Assembly: GCA_038251425.1 (NCBI GenBank)
Contig: JBBSBI010000044.1
Span: forward strand, 1 to 29,763
Source of the DNA: JBBRRP01 sp038251425
GTDB lineage: Bacteria; Myxococcota_A; Polyangia; Polyangiales; Polyangiaceae
DNA: 29,763 nucleotides
Direction of reading: 5' to 3'
Below, in pieces: positions 7,661-15,974 of this stretch (within the stretch, counting starts at the first letter, position 1; each line of letters begins with the position of its first letter). The notes beneath the pieces were generated by a model that saw only the letters and a program-made list of their open reading frames with translations, ran no database searches and was not told the origin of the DNA. The translations under genes were made by a program, and so were the position numbers.

Positions 7661-8125
7661 ATGGCCACAATCAGCTTGCATAGAGCCCCATCCATTCAAA
7701 GCTTCCACACTGACCCACTGCTTTCCTTCCGGCAATTTCTGAATTGGGATCCTTTCAGCGACAGTGTCCCCCGCGAGCGCGCTGTCCAGGGAGCCCCATT
7801 CACACCGCCATTTGAGGTCAAGGAAACGCCCGGAGCATTCATCGTTCGGGCCGATTTGCCAGGCGTAAAAGACTCGGATCTCGATATCAAAGTGGTCGAT
7901 GATCGGCTCATTGTGACCGGGAGCCGTGAATCTGAGAAGGTGGAAGAAAGTGAGGCATTTCACACTTTTGAGCGGAAGTTCGGCGCCTTTTCGCGGAGCT
8001 TCGTGTTGCCGGATTCAGTGAATGGCGACGACGTTAAAGCTGAACTCAAACAAGGCGTGCTCACCATCGCACTCCCTACGCGGCCAGAACGCGAGCCCAA
8101 GCGTATCTCAGTTGCGACATCTTAA
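7661..8125 (+). CDS. Hsp20/alpha-crystallin family small heat-shock protein
   Basis: ATP-independent cytoplasmic holdase that binds unfolding proteins and forms oligomers. The protein is 154 residues, normal for bacterial Hsp20. The ATG at 7661 is chosen over longer in-frame starts because AGAAAGGAGG (7645-7654) lies 6 bases upstream. The alpha-crystallin domain spans about residues 47-145: PFEVKETPGAFIVRADLPGVK at the front, VVDDRLIVTGSRE in the middle, FERKFGAFSRSFVLPD, then the hallmark LKQGVLTIALP (A/G-x-L-type motif). The gene stands alone and is convergent with recA. The 278-base upstream region shows no CIRCE element and no clear sigma-32 promoter; TTGACC at 7518 has only a poor -10 partner. 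Confidence 0.92.
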   Translation: MATISLHRAPSIQSFHTDPLLSFRQFLNWDPFSDSVPRERAVQGAPFTPPFEVKETPGAFIVRADLPGVKDSDLDIKVVDDRLIVTGSRESEKVEESEAFHTFERKFGAFSRSFVLPDSVNGDDVKAELKQGVLTIALPTRPEREPKRISVATS

Positions 8126-8139
8126 GAGTCGTAATTAAT

Positions 8140-8175
8140 GCGGAAGGTGACCACCCTGGATAGGCCACCTTCCGC
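8140..8175. terminator. Bidirectional hairpin between hsp20 and recA
   Basis: Perfect 10-bp inverted repeat GCGGAAGGTG/CACCTTCCGC with a 16-base loop, placed between the convergent ends of hsp20 (8125) and recA (8238). Read from the recA side it is followed by the AT-rich ATTAATTA, which suits termination. On the plus strand no T-run follows. Confidence 0.6.
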
Positions 8176-8237
8176 GCGTTCATTGAGAATGTTCAGCGCG
8201 TTGTCGCTGTGCGGCTGGCGATGCAGGAACGTAAACG

Positions 8238-9326
8238 TTAAGCGGCTCTCTTTTCCTTCGGCTCTTGGCCTTTGGGAGGCACCGAGGGCGCGGGTGGCAG
8301 AGTGGTGCTTGGCAGTGCGGCGTCTTTCGCCCTCGTAGGCAGCACTTTGAAGAGCGCGTGGGTGATGCCTTGGGCGAGCTTGGGATCAGAAAGCAGGCCA
8401 TCGCGTGTTTTATCGCGGCCTTGCCCGAGGCTCTTACCTTCGAAGCTCAGGTGAGCGCCGTGCTTCTCGAAGATCCCATGCTGCGTGGCCAGCTCAACGA
8501 GATCTGCCCCCTTATCGATTCCGGTGCCCCAACGGATGTCGAACTCGGTTTCTGCGAATGGCGGTGCACATTTGTTCTTCACCACTTTCACGCGTGTTCG
8601 ATTTCCTACAACCGTTTCTCCGACCGTCACTTTCCCAATGCGTCGCACATCCAAACGAACGCTCGAGTAGAACTTGAGCGCGTTGCCACCGGTGGTTGTC
8701 TCCGGGTTACCGAAGACGACCCCAATCTTCTGACGGAGCTGATTGATGAAAATCAACGTGGTATTGGTCTTATGGGCGATGGAGGCCAGCTTTCTGAGCG
8801 CCTGGCTCATCAGTCGCGCTTGGAGGCCCATGTGGCTATCGCCCATGTCGCCTTCAAGCTCTGCACGAGGGACCAACGCTGCCACCGAGTCAACGACGAC
8901 CAAATCAACGGAGCCGGAGCGTGTAAGCGCTTCGACAATATCCAGCGCCTGTTCGCCACAATCTGGTTGCGAGATTAGAAGCGTATCCGGATTAACACCC
9001 AATGCCTTGGCGTAACGCATGTCGAAGGCGTGCTCGGCGTCAATGAAAGCTGCAATTGCTCCCTTGGCCTGAGCTTCTGCGAGTGCGTGGAGGGTGAGGG
9101 TGGTTTTGCCGCTGGACTCGGGTCCGTAGATCTCGATGATTCGTCCGCGTGGATACCCCCCGACGCCCAGCGCTTCATCCAGCGAAAGGCAGCCCGTACT
9201 GATGGTTTCGATGGGTTCGGTGCTTTCGCCGCCTAGCTGCATGATGGAGCCCTTTCCAAAGCTTTTTTCGATATCGCCGATGACGGTTTGAATGTTGCTG
9301 CTGCTGGATTCTCGCTCTGTTTTCAT
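8238..9326 (-). CDS. recA: Recombinase RecA
   Basis: ATP-dependent strand-exchange recombinase that also promotes LexA self-cleavage. 362 residues from the ATG at 9326; an ATG at 9332 exists, but the AGG of the ribosome-binding site would be only 2 bases away from it. Landmarks are Walker A GPESSGKTT (68-76), FIDAEHAFD, SQPDCGEQALD, Walker B LVVVDSVAALVP, the L1/L2 region GDSHMGLQARLMSQALRKL and FGNPETTTGGNALKFY, and the C-terminal domain ending in LSFEGKSLGQGRDKTRDGLL. The tail is unlike the acidic end of E. coli RecA: it is rich in proline and finishes KGQEPKEKRAA. No LexA box was recognised in the short upstream gap. comM lies directly upstream in the same direction, and recX is on the same strand 5 kb away. 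Confidence 0.97.
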   Translation of the reverse strand: MKTERESSSSNIQTVIGDIEKSFGKGSIMQLGGESTEPIETISTGCLSLDEALGVGGYPRGRIIEIYGPESSGKTTLTLHALAEAQAKGAIAAFIDAEHAFDMRYAKALGVNPDTLLISQPDCGEQALDIVEALTRSGSVDLVVVDSVAALVPRAELEGDMGDSHMGLQARLMSQALRKLASIAHKTNTTLIFINQLRQKIGVVFGNPETTTGGNALKFYSSVRLDVRRIGKVTVGETVVGNRTRVKVVKNKCAPPFAETEFDIRWGTGIDKGADLVELATQHGIFEKHGAHLSFEGKSLGQGRDKTRDGLLSDPKLAQGITHALFKVLPTRAKDAALPSTTLPPAPSVPPKGQEPKEKRAA

Positions 9327-9369
9327 GATCATTACCTACTCGCTGGATTGTCTACTGTTGCTTCTCTGA

Positions 9370-9387
9370 CTTCGCGCTTGGGCGAAG
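9370..9387 (-). other. Small hairpin in the comM-recA gap
   Basis: CTTCGC/GCGAAG forms a 6-bp stem around GCTTGG immediately after the comM stop. Without a T-run it is a poor terminator. The 61-base gap must also hold any separate recA promoter. Confidence 0.3.
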
Positions 9388-10965
9388 CTAGAACTGTCGG
9401 TGGTCCAAGAGGCGCCCCTGAATGGCTTCGGCCAGGTGCGGAGCGCGAACGTGGGGCTCTTCCTCAAGATCAGCGATCGTGCGCGCTACTCTCAGCACCT
9501 TGACGTAAGCACGGGCGCTCAAGCCCAACTCGGTCATGGCGCATTCGATCAGCCGTCGGCTCTCGCTGTCTAAGGGGGCTACTTGTTCGAGCGCTTTAAG
9601 GGAGAGATGAGCGTTGGTCACGCAATCGAGCTCGTGGTACTCGGCACGCAGCCTTTGGCGTTCGCGAGCCTGTGCGACGCGCGCTCTAACGCTGCGTGAG
9701 GACTCTGCACTCGCCTTTGAGGTTAGTGCGCGTGGATCGACCGGGGGCACCGAGAGATGCACATCCAAACGGTCGATAATTGGCCCAGAAAGACGCGATC
9801 GATAGGCATCAATGCTTTTTGTGCTGCAGCGACAGGCGCGCTTGGGATGCCCTAGATACCCGCAAGGGCATGGATTGGCCGCCCCAACAACGACAGGCCG
9901 GCAAGGAAAACAGGCGCGAGCGCGAGCACGTGCAATACAAATGACGCCATCTTCTAATGGGAGCCTCAATGCCTCAAGGGCAGTTCGGCGAAACTCCGTG
10001 AGCTCATCCAAAAAGAGCACCCCGCGGTGCGCTAAGCTCACCTCCCCCGGACGCGGTACGTCGCCGCCACCTATCAGGCCAGCTTCACTCACCGAGTGGT
10101 GTGGTGCTCGAAACGGGCGACGGCGTACGATCCCTTGTTCGCCTTCCAATAATCCAGCCACGCTATGGATCTTGGTGATATCGAGTGCTTCGTTGAGACT
10201 TAACGGCGCGGTGATGGTCGGCAGCAGGCGAGCGAGGAGTGTTTTTCCAGAACCGGGGGAGCCGAGCATCAACAAGTTGTGGCCGCCGGCCGCCGCGATT
10301 TCGAGCCCGCGCTTAGCACCCGCCTGACCCCGTACATCCGCCAGATCTCCGTAGGATTCTTCGGGATCTTCGGCCAGGAACGCCGCGCGTTCAGCGCTCT
10401 TGAGCGTTGCTTTGCCGTTGCAGAAGTCCACCACTTCTCCGAGCGTTCGCGCCACTCGAACGCTGATTTCTAACACGTGCGAGGCTTCACGGCCATTCTG
10501 CGCCGGTACGATAACTTCCGCCATTCCGCGTGCTCTGGCCGCATCTACTTGCGGTAGAACTCCGCGCACCGGCCGCACTTCACCATTCAGGCCGAGCTCA
10601 CCTAAAAGGAGCGTGCCTGACAGACTATCGGCAGGGATGGCGCGCACCGCTTCAAGCACGGCAATAGCCAAGGGAAGATCGAGTGCGGCGCCGGCCTTGC
10701 GTAGGTCCGCCGGGGCCAAATTGACGGTGATGGCGTACTCATCCAAAAGGACTCCGATACCTGCAAGGGCGCTGGCCACACGCACCCGAGCTTCTCGCAC
10801 GGCGGCTTCTGGGAGCCCGACCATCTGAAAGAAGGAAGGCCCCCGCGTGCAGCAGACCTCTACCGAGATCGGGTGTGCATCCAGGCCGACCAGAACGCTG
10901 GTGTGAGCGTGCCCCAAACCGAGCGGGGGGCCACTGATGGTGGCGGCTGTTTCAGATTTGTTCAT
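9388..10965 (-). CDS. comM: YifB/ComM-family AAA+ ATPase (Mg-chelatase-like)
   Basis: 525-residue ComM-type protein. In naturally transformable bacteria ComM is a hexameric helicase that extends heteroduplex branches during RecA-mediated integration of incoming DNA; homologues are widespread elsewhere. The N-terminal ChlI-like domain (about 20-180) has the family blocks VEVCCTRGPSFFQMVGLPEAAVREAR and LAPADLRKAGAALDLPLA. The AAA+ core has Walker A GSPGSGKT (235-242), RRPFRAPHHSVSEAGLIGGG, Walker B GVLFLDELTEF, and the cysteine-rich ANPCPCGYLG...CRCS. A C-terminal lid domain ends near residue 515 with ARTIADLEEEPHVRAPHLAEAIQGR. Length is normal. It sits 61 bases upstream of recA, which fits a shared role in recombination. 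Expression as one transcript with recA is possible but not shown. Confidence 0.93.
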   Translation of the reverse strand: MNKSETAATISGPPLGLGHAHTSVLVGLDAHPISVEVCCTRGPSFFQMVGLPEAAVREARVRVASALAGIGVLLDEYAITVNLAPADLRKAGAALDLPLAIAVLEAVRAIPADSLSGTLLLGELGLNGEVRPVRGVLPQVDAARARGMAEVIVPAQNGREASHVLEISVRVARTLGEVVDFCNGKATLKSAERAAFLAEDPEESYGDLADVRGQAGAKRGLEIAAAGGHNLLMLGSPGSGKTLLARLLPTITAPLSLNEALDITKIHSVAGLLEGEQGIVRRRPFRAPHHSVSEAGLIGGGDVPRPGEVSLAHRGVLFLDELTEFRRTALEALRLPLEDGVICIARARARACFPCRPVVVGAANPCPCGYLGHPKRACRCSTKSIDAYRSRLSGPIIDRLDVHLSVPPVDPRALTSKASAESSRSVRARVAQARERQRLRAEYHELDCVTNAHLSLKALEQVAPLDSESRRLIECAMTELGLSARAYVKVLRVARTIADLEEEPHVRAPHLAEAIQGRLLDHRQF

Positions 10966-11143
10966 GGTCGATAAGGGAGTGCAGTGCAGACACCGTGCCG
11001 CTCATCAGTAGGCCGAAAGTTGCTGAAATTGCCGCGAACAGGGCCCGTCGGACACTGTCCACTCCGACAACTTGGCCGCCCCAGCGCTTCGCAAAGCAGA
11101 GATTGGCCAATGCCGTTTTGGGTACTACGGTTCCGCACCCAGC

Positions 11144-13108
11144 ATGCTTCAGCTCCTTCTATTAGCCATCTCGCTCGTCGCCTTCGGTTGCACCACCTCC
11201 GTTCAGCAAGCGCCAAGAACGAGCGCGCGGACACCAACACTGGTGACGAGTGATGGGGCGGCTGCCGTGCCGAAGAGCTTCGCCGTGCCTGAAGCTTGGG
11301 TGCCGATTGGTGCTCGCGATCCGATCCTCGGAAATCCTCTGGCACCGGTCACGGTGGTTGTCTTCTCAGATTATCAATGCTCATTCTGCGCACGCGCGCA
11401 GGATTCGCTGGCAGAGATCGCTCAGCGCTACCCTGATAACGTACGCTTCGTGATCAAGAATCTGCCGTTGCCATTCCACGAGCATGCGCGGGATGCGGCA
11501 GTGATGGCTCAGGCGGTGTTCGAACGAAAAGGTCGAGCTGCCTTTGAGCCTTTCGCTAAGAAGCTGTACGCGAACCATGAAGACCTAACTCCCGAGCACT
11601 TGGTTGAGTGGGCTAAGGAAGCTGGTCTTTCTTCGGCGGAGGCCGACACGGCACTGAATGAGCCGTTGTATGGTGCTAAAGTGACGACCGACGCCGCCGT
11701 GGCCGAGCACGTAGGGATTCAAGGCACGCCAGGTTTTCTCATCAATGGGCGGATGCTCGTGGGCGCTCAGCCCGCGGCCGAATTTGCACGTCTGATTGAG
11801 CAGGAGCTCGCCGAAATCAAGGCTCTCCCCAAACCGTACAAGGATGTCAACGAGCTCTATCGCGAACGCACGCGCACCAATATTGAGAGCAGAAAATCAG
11901 AACCAGCGAAGGCTGATGAGGAAGGCGAAGAGGCGGGCCCTGATTTGGCCGTCTACGAAGTCCCCATCGCCAGTTCTCCGATCGATGGCCCAGCTACGGC
12001 ACTCGTCACGATCGTGATGTTCACCGATTTTCAGTGCCCGTACTGTCGCCAAGCGGAACAAACGCTCGCTGAAGTCAGAAAGCGTTACGGACAAGAAGTA
12101 CGGGTGGTGTTCAAGCATGCGCCCCTTCCATTTCATGCAGAAGCACTGCCAGCCGCGCGCTTTGCCCAGCGTGTCTTTATAGCGCATGGCAATGCAAAGT
12201 TTTGGCCGCTGGCTCGGCGTTTGTTTGAAAAGCAAGACGAGCTGGGCGCCGCGCTCTACGTGGATCTCGCGAAGGAGTTAGGGCTTCCTCAAGCGGAGGC
12301 TTTAGCCCTCGATAAACCAGGCAATCCCGAGCTTGAACGAGCCCTTTTGGCCGACCAAATGCTCGCCGAAGAGCTCAAGGTGGAGGGGACTCCGCAGTTC
12401 TTCATCAACGGACGGCGCTTGACGGGAGCCCAACCGGTGGAGTCGTTCACCCAGCTGATCGACGATCGTTTGGTGTTGGCTAAGCAGATGGTGGCGGCGG
12501 GAGTGTCAGCCCAGAACGTGTACGGCGAAATCATGAAAGCGGCGCAACCCGCTGCAGCGTCGCTCCCTCAGCGTGTCACGCTGGCCGCTCCCAAGACGCC
12601 GCGCCCCTTTCGAGGGTCTCCCCAGGCTAAAGTGGTGGTTGAGCTGTTCAGCGATTTTCAATGCCCGTTCTGTGAACGGGTTCGCGGCACACTCGACGCA
12701 CTGCAGAGGCTACATCCTAAAGATGTTCGACTCGTTTGGAGAAATCTGCCGTTACCCTTCCATCCCGACGCAGCTTTGGCCGCTGAAGCCGCGCTTGAGG
12801 CGTTCGAGCAACGGGGCTCGGTTGGTTTCTGGAAGATGGAAGCCTTACTTTTCGAAAGACGCGAAGCGCTAAGCCGCGACTATTTGGAAAAATACGCAGC
12901 TAAAATTAGCCTCGATTTGAAAAAGTTCCGACTAGCACTGGATGACCACCGACATCGTGCTGCCGTGCGTGAGGACAGCGAGGCCGCGGGAAGCGCGAAG
13001 ATACAGGGCACACCGACCGCCGTGATCAACGGCTACGTCGTTTCGGGTGCCCAGCCATTGGTCGCTTTTGAACGTATCGTCCAACTGGCCTTGTCCGAAA
13101 AGCAGTAG
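11144..13108 (+). CDS. Lipoprotein with three tandem DsbA-like thioredoxin-fold domains
   Basis: Predicted lipid-anchored periplasmic thiol-disulfide protein of 654 residues built from three DsbA/DSBA-like units. The ATG at 11144 is chosen because it begins a lipoprotein signal with lipobox VAFGC (Cys16); longer in-frame starts would bury it. The three units each have a CxxC redox site and the cis-proline/ING signature. Unit 1 has CSFC at 79-82 and GTPGFLINGR. Unit 2 has CPYC at 298-301 and GTPQFFINGRRLTGAQP. Unit 3 has CPFC at 507-510 and GTPTAVINGYVVSGAQP. Each also carries an LPLPFH or APLPFH block. Spacing of about 210-220 residues shows internal triplication. Single- or double-domain relatives are common in Myxococcota, while three in one chain is unusual. 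It is divergent from comM and convergent with terC. Confidence 0.87.
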   Translation: MLQLLLLAISLVAFGCTTSVQQAPRTSARTPTLVTSDGAAAVPKSFAVPEAWVPIGARDPILGNPLAPVTVVVFSDYQCSFCARAQDSLAEIAQRYPDNVRFVIKNLPLPFHEHARDAAVMAQAVFERKGRAAFEPFAKKLYANHEDLTPEHLVEWAKEAGLSSAEADTALNEPLYGAKVTTDAAVAEHVGIQGTPGFLINGRMLVGAQPAAEFARLIEQELAEIKALPKPYKDVNELYRERTRTNIESRKSEPAKADEEGEEAGPDLAVYEVPIASSPIDGPATALVTIVMFTDFQCPYCRQAEQTLAEVRKRYGQEVRVVFKHAPLPFHAEALPAARFAQRVFIAHGNAKFWPLARRLFEKQDELGAALYVDLAKELGLPQAEALALDKPGNPELERALLADQMLAEELKVEGTPQFFINGRRLTGAQPVESFTQLIDDRLVLAKQMVAAGVSAQNVYGEIMKAAQPAAASLPQRVTLAAPKTPRPFRGSPQAKVVVELFSDFQCPFCERVRGTLDALQRLHPKDVRLVWRNLPLPFHPDAALAAEAALEAFEQRGSVGFWKMEALLFERREALSRDYLEKYAAKISLDLKKFRLALDDHRHRAAVREDSEAAGSAKIQGTPTAVINGYVVSGAQPLVAFERIVQLALSEKQ

Positions 13109-13113
13109 CCAGG

Positions 13114-14082
13114 CTAGGCCTCGCCCCCCGCATGGGGCGGCGGAGGCAGAAGAATCGACGACAAGACGCCCACGGTGAGAGCACCCGCGATCACGCTGAG
13201 AGATACGAGATTGCCGATGTCGACGAGCGCGTGCAGCAGCATCTTGACGCCAATGAAGAGCAAGATGAACGCGAGCGCAATCTTAAGGTGACGAAAGCGG
13301 TCGAGCATCGAAACCAGGATAGAATAGAGGGACCGAAGCCCGAGAATGGCAAAAATATTCGACGTAAAAACGATGAATGAATCGGTCGTCACCGAAAAAA
13401 CGGCCGGGATTGAGTCGAGTGCGAAGATCACGTCCGTGGCTTCAATCGCGATCAAGGCTAACCCCAGCTGGGTCACCACCGTGCGGCCGTTCTCGCGGCC
13501 CAGAAAGTTCCCGCCGTGATCTTGCTTGGCGAGCGGCAGGATCCTTTGTGCGATGCGGACGAAGTAGCTCGTCTCGGGGTCCAGCTCGCCGGATTCAGGC
13601 TTGAGCAGCTTGAGGCCGGTGTACGCGAGATAGGCCCCAAACACATAAAAAAGCCAATCGAAGCGCGTGATGAGCCATGAGCCGCCAAGGATCATGATTC
13701 CGCGGAGTACGATCGCGCCGAGGATCCCCCAGTAGAGAATGCGGTGGCGATACTGTTGGGGAACCTTGAGCGAGGTAAAAAGGAGCGCGATCACGAAGAT
13801 GTTATCCACGCTCAAGGACTCCTCGAGCAGGTAACCGGTGAGGTATTGGAGGGCTGCTTCGGCCGGGGGCAGCGTCTTGGCTGCTTCGCCACGGCCAAAC
13901 CAGCCGTTGGCGTACACAGCGTAGACCACTCCTGAAAACCCGAGCCCCAGGCTCACCCAGAAGCCGCTGAGCAGAGCAGCTTCGCGCAAGCGGAGCGGGC
14001 GAGCTTTCCGATGGAATACAAATAGATCCAGCGCCAGAAGCGCGAAAATCAGAGCAAGGAACAATATCCAAGAAAGCTGCAT
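13114..14082 (-). CDS. TerC/Alx-family integral membrane protein
   Basis: 322-residue TerC-family membrane protein, probably handling metal ions (Mn2+ homeostasis or tellurite resistance in characterised members). The ATG at 14082 is used because translation then begins directly at the first membrane segment (MQLSWILFLALIFALLALDLFVF); the upstream in-frame stretch overlaps recX and is hydrophilic and arginine-rich. About eight hydrophobic segments follow. The two family signatures are EESLSVDNIFVIALLF and the second acidic motif IEATDVIFALDSIPAVFSVT. The C-terminus ends in a PPPP stretch encoded by a GC-rich hairpin. The start lies 16 bases after the recX stop, implying a recX-terC transcript. 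Confidence 0.9.
   Translation of the reverse strand: MQLSWILFLALIFALLALDLFVFHRKARPLRLREAALLSGFWVSLGLGFSGVVYAVYANGWFGRGEAAKTLPPAEAALQYLTGYLLEESLSVDNIFVIALLFTSLKVPQQYRHRILYWGILGAIVLRGIMILGGSWLITRFDWLFYVFGAYLAYTGLKLLKPESGELDPETSYFVRIAQRILPLAKQDHGGNFLGRENGRTVVTQLGLALIAIEATDVIFALDSIPAVFSVTTDSFIVFTSNIFAILGLRSLYSILVSMLDRFRHLKIALAFILLFIGVKMLLHALVDIGNLVSLSVIAGALTVGVLSSILLPPPPHAGGEA
13122..13139. terminator. GC-rich hairpin at the convergent ends of the triple-DsbA gene and terC
   Basis: CGCCCC/GGGGCG 6-bp stem with loop CCGCAT, inside the last codons of terC and 14 bases past the stop of the plus-strand gene. No T-run follows, so its terminator role is tentative. Confidence 0.35.
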
Positions 14083-14098
14083 GGAGAGGCCCGTTTCC

Positions 14099-14656
14099 TT
14101 AGAACACGTCGTCGTCGGTCGCCGCAAGCGCGCGCTTTGCCACGTCGTGGCTGAATCCCTGGCGGGCCAGCGAAGCCAGGTCCTTCTGGCGTTTGGCTTG
14201 GCGTTCTTCATCGCTGGTTCGGTGTGGGCCAAGGCGCCGCTTCCTCACGTAGATGAGTGCCGCGGCCAGATCGCCCCCCGGCATTTCGGAGGCCAACTGT
14301 TCGAAGGTGTCCGCGATGAGTTCGGGTGCGATGCCACGGAGGCGTAGCTTCTGAGCTGTCTTCCGCTGCGAGCTACCCCGTTGCCAGAGGGACCGTGTGT
14401 GATTTGCGGAGAAGCGGCGGTCATCAATGATTCCGCTTTTTTCGTATCGATCGAGAATCCGCGTTACCTCTTCGAGAGCACTCTCTCGGCCCTCTAGGGT
14501 GACCGCCCGGCGCACATAGCGTCCGAGCACGAACGATAACTTGTGCCGAGTTGCATCAAAGCGGTTCAGGTAGCTGAGTGCACGCTCCTCCAATCTCCCC
14601 TTCGGAAGCTCAGGCACCAATTCTGGCTTTTCCTTTTGCGAAGAGCGTTTCTTCAT
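14099..14656 (-). CDS. recX: RecX regulatory protein
   Basis: 185-residue RecX homologue, a RecA-binding modulator that inhibits filament growth. It is mostly helical and made of three-helix repeats. The recognisable segments are ALSYLNRFDATRHKLSFVLGRY (about 26-47), LDRYEKSGIIDDRRFSANHTRS, and RGSSQRKTAQKLRLRGIAPELI (about 93-114), followed by a C-terminal helical repeat with FSHDVAKRAL. The first and second repeats match the classic RecX pattern of 'GxxRIxxxLxxKGI'. In many genomes recX lies just behind recA; here about 4.8 kb separates them. It is immediately upstream of terC on the same strand. The ATG at 14656 has no strong ribosome-binding site. Confidence 0.85.
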   Translation of the reverse strand: MKKRSSQKEKPELVPELPKGRLEERALSYLNRFDATRHKLSFVLGRYVRRAVTLEGRESALEEVTRILDRYEKSGIIDDRRFSANHTRSLWQRGSSQRKTAQKLRLRGIAPELIADTFEQLASEMPGGDLAAALIYVRKRRLGPHRTSDEERQAKRQKDLASLARQGFSHDVAKRALAATDDDVF

Positions 14657-14750
14657 TGGGACACTGGGAACGCGGACACTTTAGCGACTTTCGTCGCACG
14701 CGGAAGGCGGAATCTTGCGTCGGCCCCAACAGACTGGCTAGCGTTCGAGC

Positions 14751-15776
14751 ATGACGACACTGGTTCTCAAAAGCCCAGGCCTGTTGGTGTGCGAAAAAGA
14801 CGCAGCGTTGACCGACCCGGGGCCAGGGGAGGTGCGCGTGCGCGTGAAAGTGGTGGGGGTGTGCGGCACGGACTACCACGCCTACCGGGGTAAGCAGCCA
14901 TTCTTCAGCTATCCGCGTATTTTGGGGCATGAGGCAGCTGTTGAGGTGGTCGACGTCGGCCCAGGCGTGACGGATGTGAAACCTCAAGATCGCTGCGCTG
15001 TTAAGCCGTACGTGAGCTGCAATGTGTGCATTGCCTGTCGCAGTGGAAAACCCAATTGTTGTGAGCGTATCTCCGTGCTCGGGGTGCATGCGGATGGAGC
15101 CCTCAGGGCCGAGTACTTGGTGCCAGCAGTCAATCTGCACCAATCGGCAGTGCTGTCATTCGAAGAGCTCGCTTTGGTTGAGCCTTTGGGCATCGGTGCA
15201 CACGCCGTGGCACGCGGTAGCGTCAGTCCGAGTGATCGGGTGCTCGTGATCGGAGCCGGGCCGATCGGTCTGGCAACCCTGCAATTTGTTGCCGCAACTG
15301 GCGCCCAGCTGGCTGTGTTGGATACGAGCAGCGAACGTTTGCGTTTGTGCCGAGAGATCCTCGGCGTGAAGCACAGTGCGCTGCCGGCTGCGAGTGTCGA
15401 AGAGAATCTGCAACTCATCCGATCATTCTTCGGTGGTGAGTTGCCCTCGGTGGTGTTTGACGCGTCGGGCAATGCTGCGAGCATGGCGACATCGTTCTTG
15501 TATCCGTGCCACGGTGGGCGTTTGGTATTTGTGGGTTTGGTGACCGGAGAGATTTCCTTCTCGGACCCAGAGTTCCACAAAAGAGAATTGACCGTGATGG
15601 GCAGCCGGAATGCCACGGCCGACGATTTCGCGACCATCATCGGACTCATGGAGCAGCGTCGGATTGACGTCGGTAAATGGGTGACTCACCGTTCCAAGAT
15701 TGAAGAGGCTCCACGCGTGCTGCCCGAATGGATGGAGCCCGAGGCACGTTGCCTCAAAGGTATGATCGAGCTTTGA
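14751..15776 (+). CDS. Zinc-dependent MDR alcohol dehydrogenase, L-galactonate 5-dehydrogenase/sorbitol dehydrogenase-like
   Basis: 341-residue zinc-binding medium-chain dehydrogenase that oxidises a polyol or sugar acid with NAD(P)+. Catalytic zinc ligands are visible as Cys38 (GVCGTDYHAYRG) and His60-Glu61 (ILGHE). The structural-zinc lobe has the four cysteines 90, 93, 96 and 104. The Rossmann dinucleotide site is VIGAGPIGLA. Several blocks recall E. coli LgoD/YjjN: the QPFFSYPR...LGHE segment, CERISVLGVHADG, and SDPEFHKRELTVMGSRNAT. The specific substrate remains unproven and no neighbouring sugar-catabolism gene supports it. It is transcribed divergently from recX with a 94-base gap. Confidence 0.88.
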   Translation: MTTLVLKSPGLLVCEKDAALTDPGPGEVRVRVKVVGVCGTDYHAYRGKQPFFSYPRILGHEAAVEVVDVGPGVTDVKPQDRCAVKPYVSCNVCIACRSGKPNCCERISVLGVHADGALRAEYLVPAVNLHQSAVLSFEELALVEPLGIGAHAVARGSVSPSDRVLVIGAGPIGLATLQFVAATGAQLAVLDTSSERLRLCREILGVKHSALPAASVEENLQLIRSFFGGELPSVVFDASGNAASMATSFLYPCHGGRLVFVGLVTGEISFSDPEFHKRELTVMGSRNATADDFATIIGLMEQRRIDVGKWVTHRSKIEEAPRVLPEWMEPEARCLKGMIEL

Positions 15777-15974
15777 GGCTTCCTATGCGTTGCTGCTCGG
15801 GACTTAGAGTTGCCGGTTGGGGTGACCGTCTGCTGGGGAGCGGGTACGAATGGTTATGCAAGTGCTGGTATTTATTGGTCTTATTGCAGATGGCCGTGCT
15901 GGTGAATAAATGATTCGTGCTTGTCACGGTTTCGACACTATGGTCGTCCACAGTTTATCCCCAATGGTGTTGCA

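Noticed and set aside
9812..10327. Plus-strand open frame of 171 codons opposite comM
   Set aside because: It is the shadow of comM, has low-complexity Arg/Ser/Pro composition and no ribosome-binding site.
14083..14232. N-terminal 50-residue extension of terC
   Set aside because: It overlaps recX in another frame, is hydrophilic and arginine-rich, and precedes the natural first membrane helix.
15955..15963. TTATCCCCA, one mismatch from a DnaA box
   Set aside because: It is a single copy with no cluster, no AT-rich element and no origin genes nearby.
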